A stretch of 39,447 nt of DNA from Castellaniella sp041675725 (lineage in GTDB: Bacteria > Pseudomonadota > Gammaproteobacteria > Burkholderiales > Burkholderiaceae_B): the NCBI RefSeq assembly GCF_041675725.1, contig NZ_JBAYTI010000028.1, positions 1 to 39,447 on the forward strand, given 5' to 3'. A program made the position numbers and the translations under genes. Positions within the stretch are counted from its first letter, which is position 1, and the number at the start of each line of letters is the position of its first letter. Below the pieces are notes generated by a model. That model worked only from the letters and a program-made list of their open reading frames with translations, had not been told where the DNA came from and ran no database searches. Of the stretch, positions 32,018 to 39,447 are shown in pieces.

Positions 32018-33001
32018 CTATGGCGCAGCGGTGAGCACGATTTTCCCGATCTGTTCGCCCGCATCCATCATGGCGTGTGCCTGTGCGGCTTCGTGCAGCG
32101 GGAAAGTCGCATGAATCACCGGACGCAAGCGCCCGGCCTCGATCAGTGGCCATACTTGTTCACGCAGCGCCCGGGCGATCGCGGCTTTCACCGCAACCGG
32201 GCGAGCGCGCAGCGTAGAGCCCGTGACGGTCAGGCGGCGCACCATGACTTGGCCGCAGTTTAGGGTGCCCTGGGTACCACCCAGCAGGGCGATGATGACC
32301 AGGCGCCCGTCATCGGCCAGGATCCGGATGTTGCGTTCGAGATAGTCGCCAGCCACCATGTCGAGGATGACGTCCACCCCCCGGTTGTTCGTCAGTGCGC
32401 GGATTTCCTGAACGAAATCCTGCGCGCGATAGTTGATGCCCCGGGTGCAGCCCATGGCTTCGATCGCCCGGACCCGTTCGTCGCTGCCGGCTGTGGCGTA
32501 GACCGTATGGCCGAACTCGCGGGCCAAGGCGATTGCGGTGGTGCCGATCCCACTGGCCCCGCCGTGAACCAGCAGGGTTTCACCGGGCGCCAGAGCGGCC
32601 CGCTGGAATACGTTGCTCCAGACCGTAAAGTATGTTTCGGGCAGGGCGGCGGCTTCTACCATGGACAGCCCCTGGGGAATGGGCAGACACTGCGCGGCTG
32701 GTGCCGTGCAGTATTCGGCGTAGCCGCCGCCTGCCACCAGGGCACAGACAGGTTCGCCCAGCCTGAAGCCGGCGGCTTCCGGGTGCCCCCCCACGATTTC
32801 GCCGGCGATTTCCAGGCCGGGAAGGTCCGACGCCCCGGCTGGCGGGGGATAATTGCCTTCGCGCTGGAAGACATCAGGCCGGTTGACGCCGGCCGCCTGA
32901 ACCCGGATCAGGACCTCATCGGGCCCTGGCTGAGGCATGGGTCGCTCGACCCAACGGAGGACATCGGGGCCCCCGGGTGTCGTGATCTCTATGGCATGCA
33001 T
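32018..33001 (-). CDS. NAD(P)H quinone oxidoreductase, zeta-crystallin/PIG3-like (MDR superfamily)
   Basis: This 327-residue medium-chain reductase lacks the zinc ligands of alcohol dehydrogenases and carries the quinone oxidoreductase features: MHAIEITTPGGPDVLRWVE at the start, AAGVNRPDVFQREGNYPPP, LPGLEIAGEIV, and the nucleotide-binding HGGASGIGTTAIALA. It would reduce quinones with NADPH in the cytoplasm. The start at 33001 on the minus strand has AGGGAA before it; a start 10 codons upstream (33031) would enter the tRNA promoter region. It is the only minus-strand gene in the window. I recall such a gene directly after pnp in related genomes; here it is 23 kb away. Confidence 0.93.
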   Translation of the reverse strand: MHAIEITTPGGPDVLRWVERPMPQPGPDEVLIRVQAAGVNRPDVFQREGNYPPPAGASDLPGLEIAGEIVGGHPEAAGFRLGEPVCALVAGGGYAEYCTAPAAQCLPIPQGLSMVEAAALPETYFTVWSNVFQRAALAPGETLLVHGGASGIGTTAIALAREFGHTVYATAGSDERVRAIEAMGCTRGINYRAQDFVQEIRALTNNRGVDVILDMVAGDYLERNIRILADDGRLVIIALLGGTQGTLNCGQVMVRRLTVTGSTLRARPVAVKAAIARALREQVWPLIEAGRLRPVIHATFPLHEAAQAHAMMDAGEQIGKIVLTAAP

Positions 33002-33025
33002 GGTCGATTCCCTCGGCAACGATAC

Positions 33026-33038
33026 GCGCATTATGCGC
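33026..33038. promoter_or_regulatory. Palindrome between quinone oxidoreductase and tRNA-Ser
   Basis: GCGCATTATGCGC is a perfect palindrome around a central T. It lies in the 55-base divergent spacer, just before a TACACT hexamer (33039-33044) that could be the tRNA -10 box. It may be an operator or simply promoter sequence. Confidence 0.3.
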
Positions 33039-33056
33039 TACACTGGCGATCCTTGC

Positions 33057-33146
33057 GGAAGCGTGCCAGAGTGGTTGAATGGACCGGTCTTGAAAACCGG
33101 CGATGGGGCAACCCATCCGTGAGTTCGAATCTCACCGCTTCCGCCA
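33057..33146 (+). tRNA. tRNA-Ser (anticodon UGA)
   Basis: A 90-base class II tRNA with encoded CCA. The acceptor stem GGAAGCG (33057-33063) pairs with CGCTTCC (33136-33142), followed by G and CCA. The anticodon stem CCGGT/ACCGG encloses CTTGAAA, giving anticodon TGA at 33091-33093. A long variable arm (GATGGGGCAACCCATC region) and the T-arm GTTCGAATC are clear. Serine identity follows from the anticodon and the long variable arm. Confidence 0.97.
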
Positions 33147-33264
33147 ATCAGGATGCAGGCAGCAGCGGCCGACGGCATCCTACCATACCAAGACGCCAGC
33201 AGTACAAGCCCACGAACAGCTCGGCCGGCAGGCCGCTGAAGTGTCGCCATTTCAGGGGAACACG

Positions 33265-33534
33265 ATGGTCGATGATCCGGATCCCGATAAAAACCGGGTG
33301 CCTGTGCCACTGCAACGTCAGGGTCCGGAGGCGGCCGGGCACGACATGCAGATGCTGGACACTGATTTTGTCCGGGTCCTGGAAGACTTGATCGACGTTT
33401 TGATCGAGAACGGCACCATCCGCCTGACAGACTTGCCTATCGAGGCACAGCAAAAACTGACCCAGCGCAAGCAGGCGCGGCGCCGTTTGCGCGATACATT
33501 GGATTTGATGGGCGACGGCGATGAAATCATCTGA
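33265..33534 (+). CDS. Small conserved protein linked to type I secretion (often labelled 'tryptophan synthase subunit beta-like')
   Basis: This 89-residue acidic-basic protein has no signal peptide or membrane helix. Its core is a predicted helical stretch, DTDFVRVLEDLIDVLIENG, then TIRLTDLPIEAQQKLTQRK. I recall this pattern from small proteins mislabelled as tryptophan synthase beta-like in Pseudomonas and Bordetella-type genomes; there is no enzymatic domain. AGGGGAA precedes the ATG at 33265; the open frame further upstream runs into the tRNA and is not coding. The gene overlaps the start of the exporter gene by 14 bases, so it is probably co-translated. Its function is unknown. Confidence 0.8.
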   Translation: MVDDPDPDKNRVPVPLQRQGPEAAGHDMQMLDTDFVRVLEDLIDVLIENGTIRLTDLPIEAQQKLTQRKQARRRLRDTLDLMGDGDEII

Positions 33535-35779
33535 GGCGGCCGCCCGCCGGCCGGCTGCATCCGGGCAGGAACAGGTATCGGCACAGAAGGCGGCACGCGA
33601 ACAAAACGCCGCATCGAACAGGCCCGGCCAGGGTCGGCACTGGCGCGTTCATTCGCGCGAGATGCACGATGATCCGCTGCTCGATAGTCTGGTCCTGATA
33701 CTCAGGCACTATGGGGTCGAAAGCTCGCCCCAGGTCCTGGTGCAGGGTCTGCCTCTGGTCGAGAACAGGCTGGTGCCTTCTCTGCTGGGTCGGGCGGCAG
33801 CGCGGGCCCAATGTTCAGCCCGTTTTGCACGGCGCACGCTCGATCAACTGCCTTCGGGGCTGCTGCCCGCGATCCTCATGCTGTCGGGCGAGCGGGCCTG
33901 CCTGCTGCTCGAGGCAGGCAAGGACACGTGTACCGTCCAGTTTTCCGAAGGCGGCGGCCCGGTCCGCATGCCCCGGGCGGAACTTGAACAGGACTACACC
34001 GGCCTGGTGGCGTTCGTACGGCCCGAATTCCGCTTCGACAAACGCGACGAGGTCGGGGTCAAGCCGCGCAGCGGCCATTGGTTCTGGAGCGTGGTCATGG
34101 AAAACCGCCGCCTGTACCGCGATGTGCTGGTGGCGGCGCTGCTGATCAATATCTTTGCCGTCGCCATGCCGCTGTTCACCATGAACGTCTACGACCGTGT
34201 GGTACCCAGCAATGCCGTCGAGACGCTCTGGGTGCTGGCGGTGGGCATCGGCCTGGTGCTGGTCTTCAACTACGTGCTGACCACCATCCGCGCCTATGTC
34301 GTGGATCGTGCCGCCAAGCGCATCGATGTGCAGCTGTCGGCCAAGATCATGGAGCGTGTGCTCGATCTGCGCATGGAAAACCGGCCGGCTTCGGTGGGGT
34401 CGTTCGCCTCGAATCTGCGCGCTTTCGAGTCCGTGCGCGACTTCATCGCGTCGGCCAGCCTGACGACGCTGGTCGATCTGCCGTTCGTTTTCCTGTTCCT
34501 GGCCGTCATGGCCTGGATTTCACCCTATCTGCTGATTCCGCCGGTGATCGCCATGGTTCTGGTGTTCCTGGTGTCCCTGGCGGCGCAGGTGCGCATGGAA
34601 GACCTGACGGTGAAGACCTTTCAGGCGTCGGCTCAGCGCAATGCCGTGCTGGTCGAGGCGCTCGCCGGGATGGAGCCGGTCAAGACGCTCAACGCCCGCA
34701 GCCACATCCAGCGGAAATACGAAGGGGCCACCCAGTTTCTGGCCCATATCGGCGGGCAGTTGAAACTGATTTCCGCAACGACGGTCGGCTTCGTGCAGAT
34801 GGCCCAGCAGCTGGTGTCCGTAGCGGTGATCATCATCGGCGTCTATCTGGCCGCCGAATCGCAAATTTCGCTGGGCGGGATCATTGCGGCCTCGATGATC
34901 GCCAGCCGGTGCCTGACGCCTCTCGGGCAGGTCGCGGGCCTGCTGATGCAATATCACCAGGCCAAGACGTCGCTGGCGTCGGTGGATCAGGCCATGGAAA
35001 TGCCGGTCGAGCACCCCGAGGGCAGGCAGTTCGTGCCGCGTACCCGGCTGCGTGGCGAGATCGAATTTCGCAATGTGAGCTTTACATACCCAGGCTCCGA
35101 GCAGCCTGCCATCTCGAAGGTCAGCTTCAAGATCTCGCCGGGTGAGAAGGTGGGCGTGATCGGCCGGGTGGGTTCGGGGAAATCCACGATAGAGAAACTC
35201 ATCCTGGGCTTGTACCAGCCTTCATCGGGCATGGTGCTGGTCGATGGCGTGGACGTGGGGCAAATCGACCCCATCGATTTGCGCCGCAACATGGGGTATG
35301 TCGCACAGGATGCGATGCTGTTCTATGGCAGCCTGAAAGACAACCTGCTGCTCAGCGCCCCCTTTGCCACGCACGAAGACATGCTGGACGTGGCGATGGT
35401 GGCAGGGGTGGATGAGTTTGTGCACGTGCACCCCGATGGCTACGACATGCCGATTGGTGAGCGCGGCGATACGTTGTCGGGCGGGCAGCGCCAAGCAGTG
35501 GGTATCGCGCGCGCCCTGATCAATGATCCCCCCATGTTGCTGCTCGATGAGCCCAGCAGCAACATGGATCATCAAAGCGAGGCGCAGCTGAAGGCGCGGC
35601 TGCGCGAGGCGGGCGCGCACAAGACGGTCATCCTGGTCACCCATCGCACGGCATTGCTGGAGATGGTCGACCGGCTCATGGTGGTGGATCGGGGCCGCAT
35701 CGTGGCCGACGGCCCCAAGGCGCAGGTCATGGAAGCGCTCAAGGCGGGTCGCGTCAGCCGGGCCGAGGCGCGCTCATGA
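33521..35779 (+). CDS. Type I secretion system permease/ATPase, LapB/LssB-like
   Basis: This 752-residue exporter has three parts. Residues about 50-180 are a C39-like domain: the place of the catalytic Cys motif reads DDPLLDSLVLILRHYG, so it is a degenerate, non-proteolytic domain as in LapB/HlyB exporters. About 205-480 is the ABC transmembrane domain. About 510-740 is the ATPase with Walker A GRVGSGKST (548-556), signature LSGGQRQ (652-658), Walker B MLLLDEP (672-678) and switch histidine in VTHRTALL. It would energise export of the giant adhesin at 38074 through the inner membrane together with the adjacent HlyD-type adaptor. The N-terminal 45 residues are polar and poorly conserved, so a later start is possible. 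Confidence 0.94.
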   Translation: MKSSEAAARRPAASGQEQVSAQKAAREQNAASNRPGQGRHWRVHSREMHDDPLLDSLVLILRHYGVESSPQVLVQGLPLVENRLVPSLLGRAAARAQCSARFARRTLDQLPSGLLPAILMLSGERACLLLEAGKDTCTVQFSEGGGPVRMPRAELEQDYTGLVAFVRPEFRFDKRDEVGVKPRSGHWFWSVVMENRRLYRDVLVAALLINIFAVAMPLFTMNVYDRVVPSNAVETLWVLAVGIGLVLVFNYVLTTIRAYVVDRAAKRIDVQLSAKIMERVLDLRMENRPASVGSFASNLRAFESVRDFIASASLTTLVDLPFVFLFLAVMAWISPYLLIPPVIAMVLVFLVSLAAQVRMEDLTVKTFQASAQRNAVLVEALAGMEPVKTLNARSHIQRKYEGATQFLAHIGGQLKLISATTVGFVQMAQQLVSVAVIIIGVYLAAESQISLGGIIAASMIASRCLTPLGQVAGLLMQYHQAKTSLASVDQAMEMPVEHPEGRQFVPRTRLRGEIEFRNVSFTYPGSEQPAISKVSFKISPGEKVGVIGRVGSGKSTIEKLILGLYQPSSGMVLVDGVDVGQIDPIDLRRNMGYVAQDAMLFYGSLKDNLLLSAPFATHEDMLDVAMVAGVDEFVHVHPDGYDMPIGERGDTLSGGQRQAVGIARALINDPPMLLLDEPSSNMDHQSEAQLKARLREAGAHKTVILVTHRTALLEMVDRLMVVDRGRIVADGPKAQVMEALKAGRVSRAEARS

Positions 35780-37194
35780 AGGCGCTCCGGTTCCTGTTCT
35801 GGCTTTTGTCCAGGCCGCTGGTCTGGCTGGCGTATCCGTTTCTCAAGCTGTTCGACCGCCTGATCGACGGCCCCAATCCCTATGCGCAACGCTACGCCAC
35901 GCAAGACCTGGTGGCCGATGCGCAATGGACCATCCATCACCAGGAAGCCCGGGGTGCACGCAAGCTCGTGTGGGTGTCGCTGGTCATCGTGGCGGCGCTG
36001 CTTGTGTGGTCGGTCTATGGCCAGATCGACGAGGTGGTGCGCGGGACCGGCAAGGTGGTTCCCTCGCGTCAGCTTCAGGTGATTCAGAACCTGGATGGCG
36101 GGATCGTGGAAAGCATCCTGGTGCGTCCGGGCGAGCGGGTGGAAGAGGGTCAGGTGCTGCTGCGCATCGATCCGACCCGCTATTCATCGTCGCTCGGCGA
36201 AAACCAGGCCGAACGCCTTTCCTTGCTGGCAAAGGCGGCACGTCTCAGGGCGCTGGCGTCCGGCGAGGATTTCGTGGCGCCCGACGAGGTCCTGGAAGAA
36301 GCGCCCGAAATCGCCAACAGCGAGCGGCAGGTATGGCAGTCGCGTACGCGCGAACTCGAGGCCACCTTGCGGATCGCACAAGAACAATTACGCCAGAGGC
36401 AGCAGGAATTGGCCGAAACGCGGGCCAATCTGGATCAGGCCAGCACCAGCTGCAAGCTCACGACGCAAGAGCTGCGCGTGACCGAGCCTTTGGTCAAGAG
36501 TGGCGCCGTATCGCAGGTCGAGGTCTTGCGCCTGCGCCGCGACGTGGCGCGGTTCTGCGGCGAGGCCAAGGCGGCAGAGGCCCAGATCACGCGAATCGAG
36601 GCCGCCATCGACGAAGCCACCAGCAAGATCGAGGAATCCGAACTCAACATGCGCAACGAGGCGCACCGTGACCTGCAGGACACCATGGCAAAGTTGGCGA
36701 CCCTGCAGGAAACCCGCGTGGCATTGCAGGATCGTGTCAAACTGGCCGAGGTGCGTTCACCCGTGCGTGGCGTCATCAACAACATGATGATCAATACCGT
36801 GGGCGGCGTGGTGCAACCAGGCAAGGACATCCTGGACATCGTTCCATCGGACGACACCCTGCTTCTCGAGGTGAAAATCCACCCGCGCGACATCGGTTTT
36901 CTGCACCCTGGGCAGGCCGCGGACGTGAAGTTCACTGCCTACGATTTTGCCATCTACGGTGGCCTCGAGGGCTACGTAGAGCATATCGGCGCGGATGCGA
37001 TCACCGACGAAAAAGACAATTCCTATTATTTGGTCAACGTGCGTACGGATACGGCCTATGTGGGTGACGAGGCGCACGCCATCCTGCCCGGCATGCAGGC
37101 CGAGGCGCATATCCTGACCGGCAAGCGGTCCCTCATGCATTATCTGCTCAAGCCGATTTTGCGCGCCAGCGAAAATGCTTTGCGCGAGCGCTAG
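35776..37194 (+). CDS. HlyD-family type I secretion periplasmic adaptor, LapC-like
   Basis: This 472-residue membrane fusion protein has a cytoplasmic N-terminus, one transmembrane helix (about 64-81, VWVSLVIVAALLVWSVYG), the half-lipoyl segment VVRGTGKVVPSRQLQVIQ followed by NLDGGIVESILVRPGERVEEGQVL, a long coiled coil (about 140-330, rich in Glu, Ala, Gln, Arg), and the second half-lipoyl plus beta-barrel region (AEVRSPVRGVINNM, GGVVQPGKDILDIVP, HPRDIGFLHPGQAADVKFTAYDF). The ATG overlaps the exporter stop (ATGA). It would bridge the exporter to a TolC/LapE-like outer membrane channel. No such channel gene is in the window. Confidence 0.95.
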   Translation: MKALRFLFWLLSRPLVWLAYPFLKLFDRLIDGPNPYAQRYATQDLVADAQWTIHHQEARGARKLVWVSLVIVAALLVWSVYGQIDEVVRGTGKVVPSRQLQVIQNLDGGIVESILVRPGERVEEGQVLLRIDPTRYSSSLGENQAERLSLLAKAARLRALASGEDFVAPDEVLEEAPEIANSERQVWQSRTRELEATLRIAQEQLRQRQQELAETRANLDQASTSCKLTTQELRVTEPLVKSGAVSQVEVLRLRRDVARFCGEAKAAEAQITRIEAAIDEATSKIEESELNMRNEAHRDLQDTMAKLATLQETRVALQDRVKLAEVRSPVRGVINNMMINTVGGVVQPGKDILDIVPSDDTLLLEVKIHPRDIGFLHPGQAADVKFTAYDFAIYGGLEGYVEHIGADAITDEKDNSYYLVNVRTDTAYVGDEAHAILPGMQAEAHILTGKRSLMHYLLKPILRASENALRER

Positions 37195-37209
37195 AAAAGG
37201 GTATCGATC

Positions 37210-37223
37210 TGTCGCTGGCGACA
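37210..37223. promoter_or_regulatory. Palindrome between adaptor and LuxR-type gene
   Basis: TGTCGCTGGCGACA is an inverted repeat of six bases each side of a 2-base centre, located 15 bases after the adaptor stop codon. It could be an operator for the downstream regulator or a short hairpin; the sequence alone does not decide. Confidence 0.25.
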
Positions 37224-37291
37224 ATAGCATTGAAGATGGGCTGACCGATACCATATAAAGATGATGGATCGTTGTGATCCCGGAGAAAAGA

Positions 37292-37930
37292 ATGCAGGCC
37301 AAGCCGGTCCTTTTGCTGACTCATGACGATGCCCTCTGGCAGCACTGGCGCCAGATCGAATTGCATGCTTGCCTGCCCGCACGGGGTCATACCCTGGATG
37401 ACATCGGGCGCTGGGCCGGTGCCCATCGGCAGATTGTCGTTCTCGATGCCGGCTTGCCCAACCTGCCCGATTGGACGGATCCCGCCTGGCAGACGTGGCA
37501 GCGTCAGGCCCGCATCATCGTCGGCAGCACCCGGCTGGACGATGCCCAGGCCGTTCGCGTGCTCGAGATGGGGGGGTGGGGATACTTCCATGCGTACGTC
37601 CCTGCCAGTTCGCTGGCGCACATCGTGCAAACCGTGGCCCTGGGCGAAATCTGGGTGGGACGCTCATTGGTGCAAAGGCTGCTGCGCCAGCTGGGCCAGG
37701 ATCAGGCCGAGGCCATGAACTGGTCTCGGGGCCTGACCGACCGGGAAACCGAAGTCGCCCGCATGGCCGCCGGGGGCCTGGCCAACCAGGCGATTGCCGA
37801 TGCGTTGGGCATCAGCGAGCGCACTGTTCGGGCGCATCTGTCATCCTCCTTCGACAAACTCGGGGTGTGCGACCGGCTGTCGCTGACGCTCAAGGTGCAC
37901 GGGATCGAGCCCTCGATCAGCCTGGCCTGA
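37292..37930 (+). CDS. LuxR-type transcriptional regulator with receiver-like N-terminus
   Basis: This 212-residue protein has a C-terminal LuxR/GerE helix-turn-helix (LTDRETEVARMAAGGLANQAIADALGISERTVRAHLSSSFDKLGV). The N-terminal part resembles a response regulator receiver: acidic residues D12 and D13 after the first strand and D52 in VVLDAGLP. The conserved lysine near the last strand is not recognisable (FHAYVPASSL), and the D-x-x-[ML]-P loop is altered, so phosphorylation is doubtful and it may be a pseudo-receiver. The ATG at 37292 has CGGAG upstream; a GTG at 37274 is in frame but overlaps the ribosome site. It lies between the secretion genes and the adhesin and probably controls their expression. 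Confidence 0.9.
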   Translation: MQAKPVLLLTHDDALWQHWRQIELHACLPARGHTLDDIGRWAGAHRQIVVLDAGLPNLPDWTDPAWQTWQRQARIIVGSTRLDDAQAVRVLEMGGWGYFHAYVPASSLAHIVQTVALGEIWVGRSLVQRLLRQLGQDQAEAMNWSRGLTDRETEVARMAAGGLANQAIADALGISERTVRAHLSSSFDKLGVCDRLSLTLKVHGIEPSISLA

Positions 37931-37947
37931 GACGCCCCTAGGGTCTC
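37929..37947 (+). terminator. Weak hairpin after the LuxR-type gene
   Basis: GAGAC (37929-37933) pairs with GTCTC (37943-37947), with two inner C-G pairs after a bulged G. The downstream sequence is only moderately T-rich. A weak terminator at best. Confidence 0.25.
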
Positions 37948-37964
37948 TGTAGCCAATTGTATTT

Positions 37965-38018
37965 ACAGACATCCTTGCAAGATTTCTGTCCTGACTTGTC
38001 GCCGCAGACAATGGTCTG
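37965..38018. promoter_or_regulatory. Cluster of inverted repeats upstream of the adhesin gene
   Basis: Two symmetric elements occur. The first is ACAGA-N4-CTTGCAAG-N3-TCTGT (37965-37989). The second is CAGAC-AATG-GTCTG (38005-38018). Both contain the motif CAGACA. They lie 56-109 bases before the adhesin start, where a regulator such as the adjacent LuxR-type protein could bind. A CATACT hexamer at 38038-38043 might be a -10 box. Assignments are by eye. Confidence 0.4.
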
Positions 38019-38073
38019 TTGCGTGGCCGCTGTTTAGCATACTGACATCGAATAATGAACACGGAATAGCGTG

Positions 38074-39447
38074 ATGGCAACTATATTGGTCAGCAAGTTG
38101 GTGGGCGACGCTTCAGTGCGGGGTCAGGACGGGCAGCTGCATCCGCTGCGCGAGGGCATGCGCATCCCGGTCGACGCCGAGATCGTGACGGCGCGGGGGG
38201 CGCTGCTCGAACTCAGCGCCGAAGGCATACCCCTCATTCGCATCGGTGAACAGCGGGTCGTCCAGCTGGATGCATCCATCATGCAGCCGGACATCGACGC
38301 CAGCGAGGCGGCGGTGATGCCGCCTGCGGATGCGGACACCGAACGGCTCATCACGCTGCTTGAAGACAATCAGGATCCGTTCGACGTGCTCGACCCCACG
38401 GCGGCGACTACGGCCACTGCGGGGGTCGATGGCGGCGGCAGCAGCTTCGTGCGGCTGATGCGCATCGTAGAACAGACCACGCCGCTGGATGTGGCCTATC
38501 CGCACTCGGCGCCAGGCGAGGATGACGACCGCCTGTTCGCGGGCCTGACGGCAGCGGGGGCGGATGGCGAGGCGGTGGATCCCGATCTGGTGCCGGGTGT
38601 GACGACGCTGACCCTGTCTTCACCCGAAACCGTCGTCGAAGGCAACCCATACCTGGTCACGGCGACGGTGAGCAATCCGGTAACGGGCAGCCCGCTGGTC
38701 ATCACGCTCACCAATGGCGCAGTCATCGTCATCCCCGTCGGCGAGGTGTCGGGGTCGGTGCTGATCGATACCCGCGAAGACGATGTCTACCTCCAGGGGG
38801 ATGAGCCACACGTCATCGGCGTGGAATCTATCGACGGGGGCCGCTATCAAGAGCTCGTGGTGGGGGGCGATACCACGACCGTCGTGACCGACGACGATGA
38901 TCCCACCGAAATCACGCTGGAAGGGCCCGCTTCGGTCGTCGAAGGTGAAGACATCACCATCGTGGCCCACGTGAGCAACCCGCCACAGAATACGGATCTC
39001 GTGATCCAGCTCGACAACGGGCAGACCATCACGATTCCTGTCGGCAGCACCAGTGGTTCCGTCACGTATCCTGCCCGCGCCGATGATGAGCTGGTGCAGG
39101 GGGATATCGCAGAGTCCGTCAGCATCGAATCGGCTTCGGGTGGGAATTACGAAAACCTGATTGCCGAAGGGTCGGTCACGACCAACGTGCTCGACAACGA
39201 TGTCCCGCAGATCACGGTCTCCGATGTCGTCATCAGCGAAGGGGATACGGGTACCTTCGATGTGGACTTTGGCAATCCGGTGGATCACCCGACGACGGTG
39301 ACGCTGGAGCTGGCCTATGGGACGGGAGACGGCCAGGCGGATCATGATGATGTGAACTTCGATGTGCCGCCCGTCGTGACGATCGGGGGTGTGGGCGTTC
39401 CGGTGGTCGATAACGGCGACGGTACGTTCAGTTTCGAGTTGCCCGCC
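38074..39447 (+). CDS. Giant retained repeat adhesin, LapA-like, N-terminal part (runs off the window)
   Basis: The frame is open from the ATG at 38074 to the window end; 458 residues are visible. It starts MATILVSKLVGDASVRGQDG followed by LHPLREGMRIPVDAEIVT, which matches the N-terminal retention module of Lap-type adhesins. At residues 159-162 lies TAAG, the motif at which LapG-type periplasmic proteases cut LapA. From about residue 176 come immunoglobulin-like repeats of roughly 100 residues: E at 38638, 38941 and 39238 in VVEG, VVEG and VISEG, that is 101 and 99 codons apart. Each repeat is acidic and ends with a calcium-type acidic run (DDDDP, DND). The C-terminal secretion signal and RTX repeats, if present, lie outside. 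It is a likely substrate of the adjacent type I exporter. Confidence 0.88.
   Translation, partial: MATILVSKLVGDASVRGQDGQLHPLREGMRIPVDAEIVTARGALLELSAEGIPLIRIGEQRVVQLDASIMQPDIDASEAAVMPPADADTERLITLLEDNQDPFDVLDPTAATTATAGVDGGGSSFVRLMRIVEQTTPLDVAYPHSAPGEDDDRLFAGLTAAGADGEAVDPDLVPGVTTLTLSSPETVVEGNPYLVTATVSNPVTGSPLVITLTNGAVIVIPVGEVSGSVLIDTREDDVYLQGDEPHVIGVESIDGGRYQELVVGGDTTTVVTDDDDPTEITLEGPASVVEGEDITIVAHVSNPPQNTDLVIQLDNGQTITIPVGSTSGSVTYPARADDELVQGDIAESVSIESASGGNYENLIAEGSVTTNVLDNDVPQITVSDVVISEGDTGTFDVDFGNPVDHPTTVTLELAYGTGDGQADHDDVNFDVPPVVTIGGVGVPVVDNGDGTFSFELPA

Noticed and set aside
33057..33146. tRNA-Ser as an integration site for the catabolic block
   Set aside because: No second copy of the tRNA 3' end was seen near pnp and no integrase gene is present, so an attachment site is not supported.
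33103..33264. Upstream extension of the small protein frame into the tRNA
   Set aside because: The extension would translate part of tRNA-Ser; a good ribosome site precedes the ATG at 33265.
1..39447. CRISPR arrays, insertion sequences, toxin-antitoxin pairs
   Set aside because: No regularly spaced direct repeats, transposase motifs or small toxin-antitoxin gene pairs were recognised on either strand.

Overview
The window looks like chromosome of a high-GC betaproteobacterium, most likely Burkholderiales and probably Alcaligenaceae (Bordetella/Achromobacter-like). This rests on the rpsO-pnp pair, the many Liv-type transporters with fused subunits, CaiB/BaiF CoA-transferase and CoxLMS-type catabolic genes, and the GC-rich codon use. 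It was inferred by eye, without any database search. Core genes (rpsO, pnp, a quinone oxidoreductase, tRNA-Ser) are separated by accessory catabolic modules. No transposase, integrase, phage gene or CRISPR array was seen.

Layout. (1) Positions 1-6441: a catabolic/transport operon with a 5'-truncated enoyl-CoA hydratase, a complete Liv-type ABC transporter (binding protein, LivH, a LivM-LivG fusion, LivF) and an SCP2-type thiolase. Sampled lines here look less GC-rich than the rest. (2) 6442-9299: rpsO and pnp, with an extended -10 promoter, a structured leader, a 20-bp intercistronic hairpin and a terminator-like hairpin. (3) 9351-15605: a DeoR/GlpR-type regulator, a near-consensus GlpR-like operator, then HpcH/HpaI aldolase, FGGY kinase, and a polar-amino-acid-type ABC transporter (two permeases, binding protein, ATPase). 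This looks like a self-contained uptake-phosphorylation-aldol cleavage pathway for an unknown polyol, sugar acid or sugar-amine conjugate.

(4) 15891-32017: a dense catabolic run. It has two full-length tandem molybdopterin hydroxylase large subunits sharing one FAD subunit and one 2Fe-2S subunit. These are followed by an alpha/beta hydrolase, an SDR-fold protein without the catalytic tetrad, an amidase-signature hydrolase, a class III CoA-transferase, a crotonase without either catalytic glutamate, and a second Liv transporter with a LivH-LivM fusion. The gene set suggests import, hydroxylation, hydrolytic opening and CoA-dependent breakdown of a (hetero)cyclic compound. The substrate cannot be read from the sequence, and this is the best candidate for an undescribed pathway.

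(5) 32018-39447: a quinone oxidoreductase on the minus strand, tRNA-Ser(UGA), then a Lap-like type I secretion locus. The locus has a small conserved protein, a LapB-type ABC exporter with a degenerate C39 domain, an HlyD-type adaptor, a LuxR-type regulator with a receiver-like N-terminus, and the start of a giant repeat adhesin that runs off the window. The adhesin has an N-terminal retention module, a TAAG site as in LapG-cleaved adhesins, and Ig-like repeats of about 100 residues. All coordinates and residue numbers were counted by hand.
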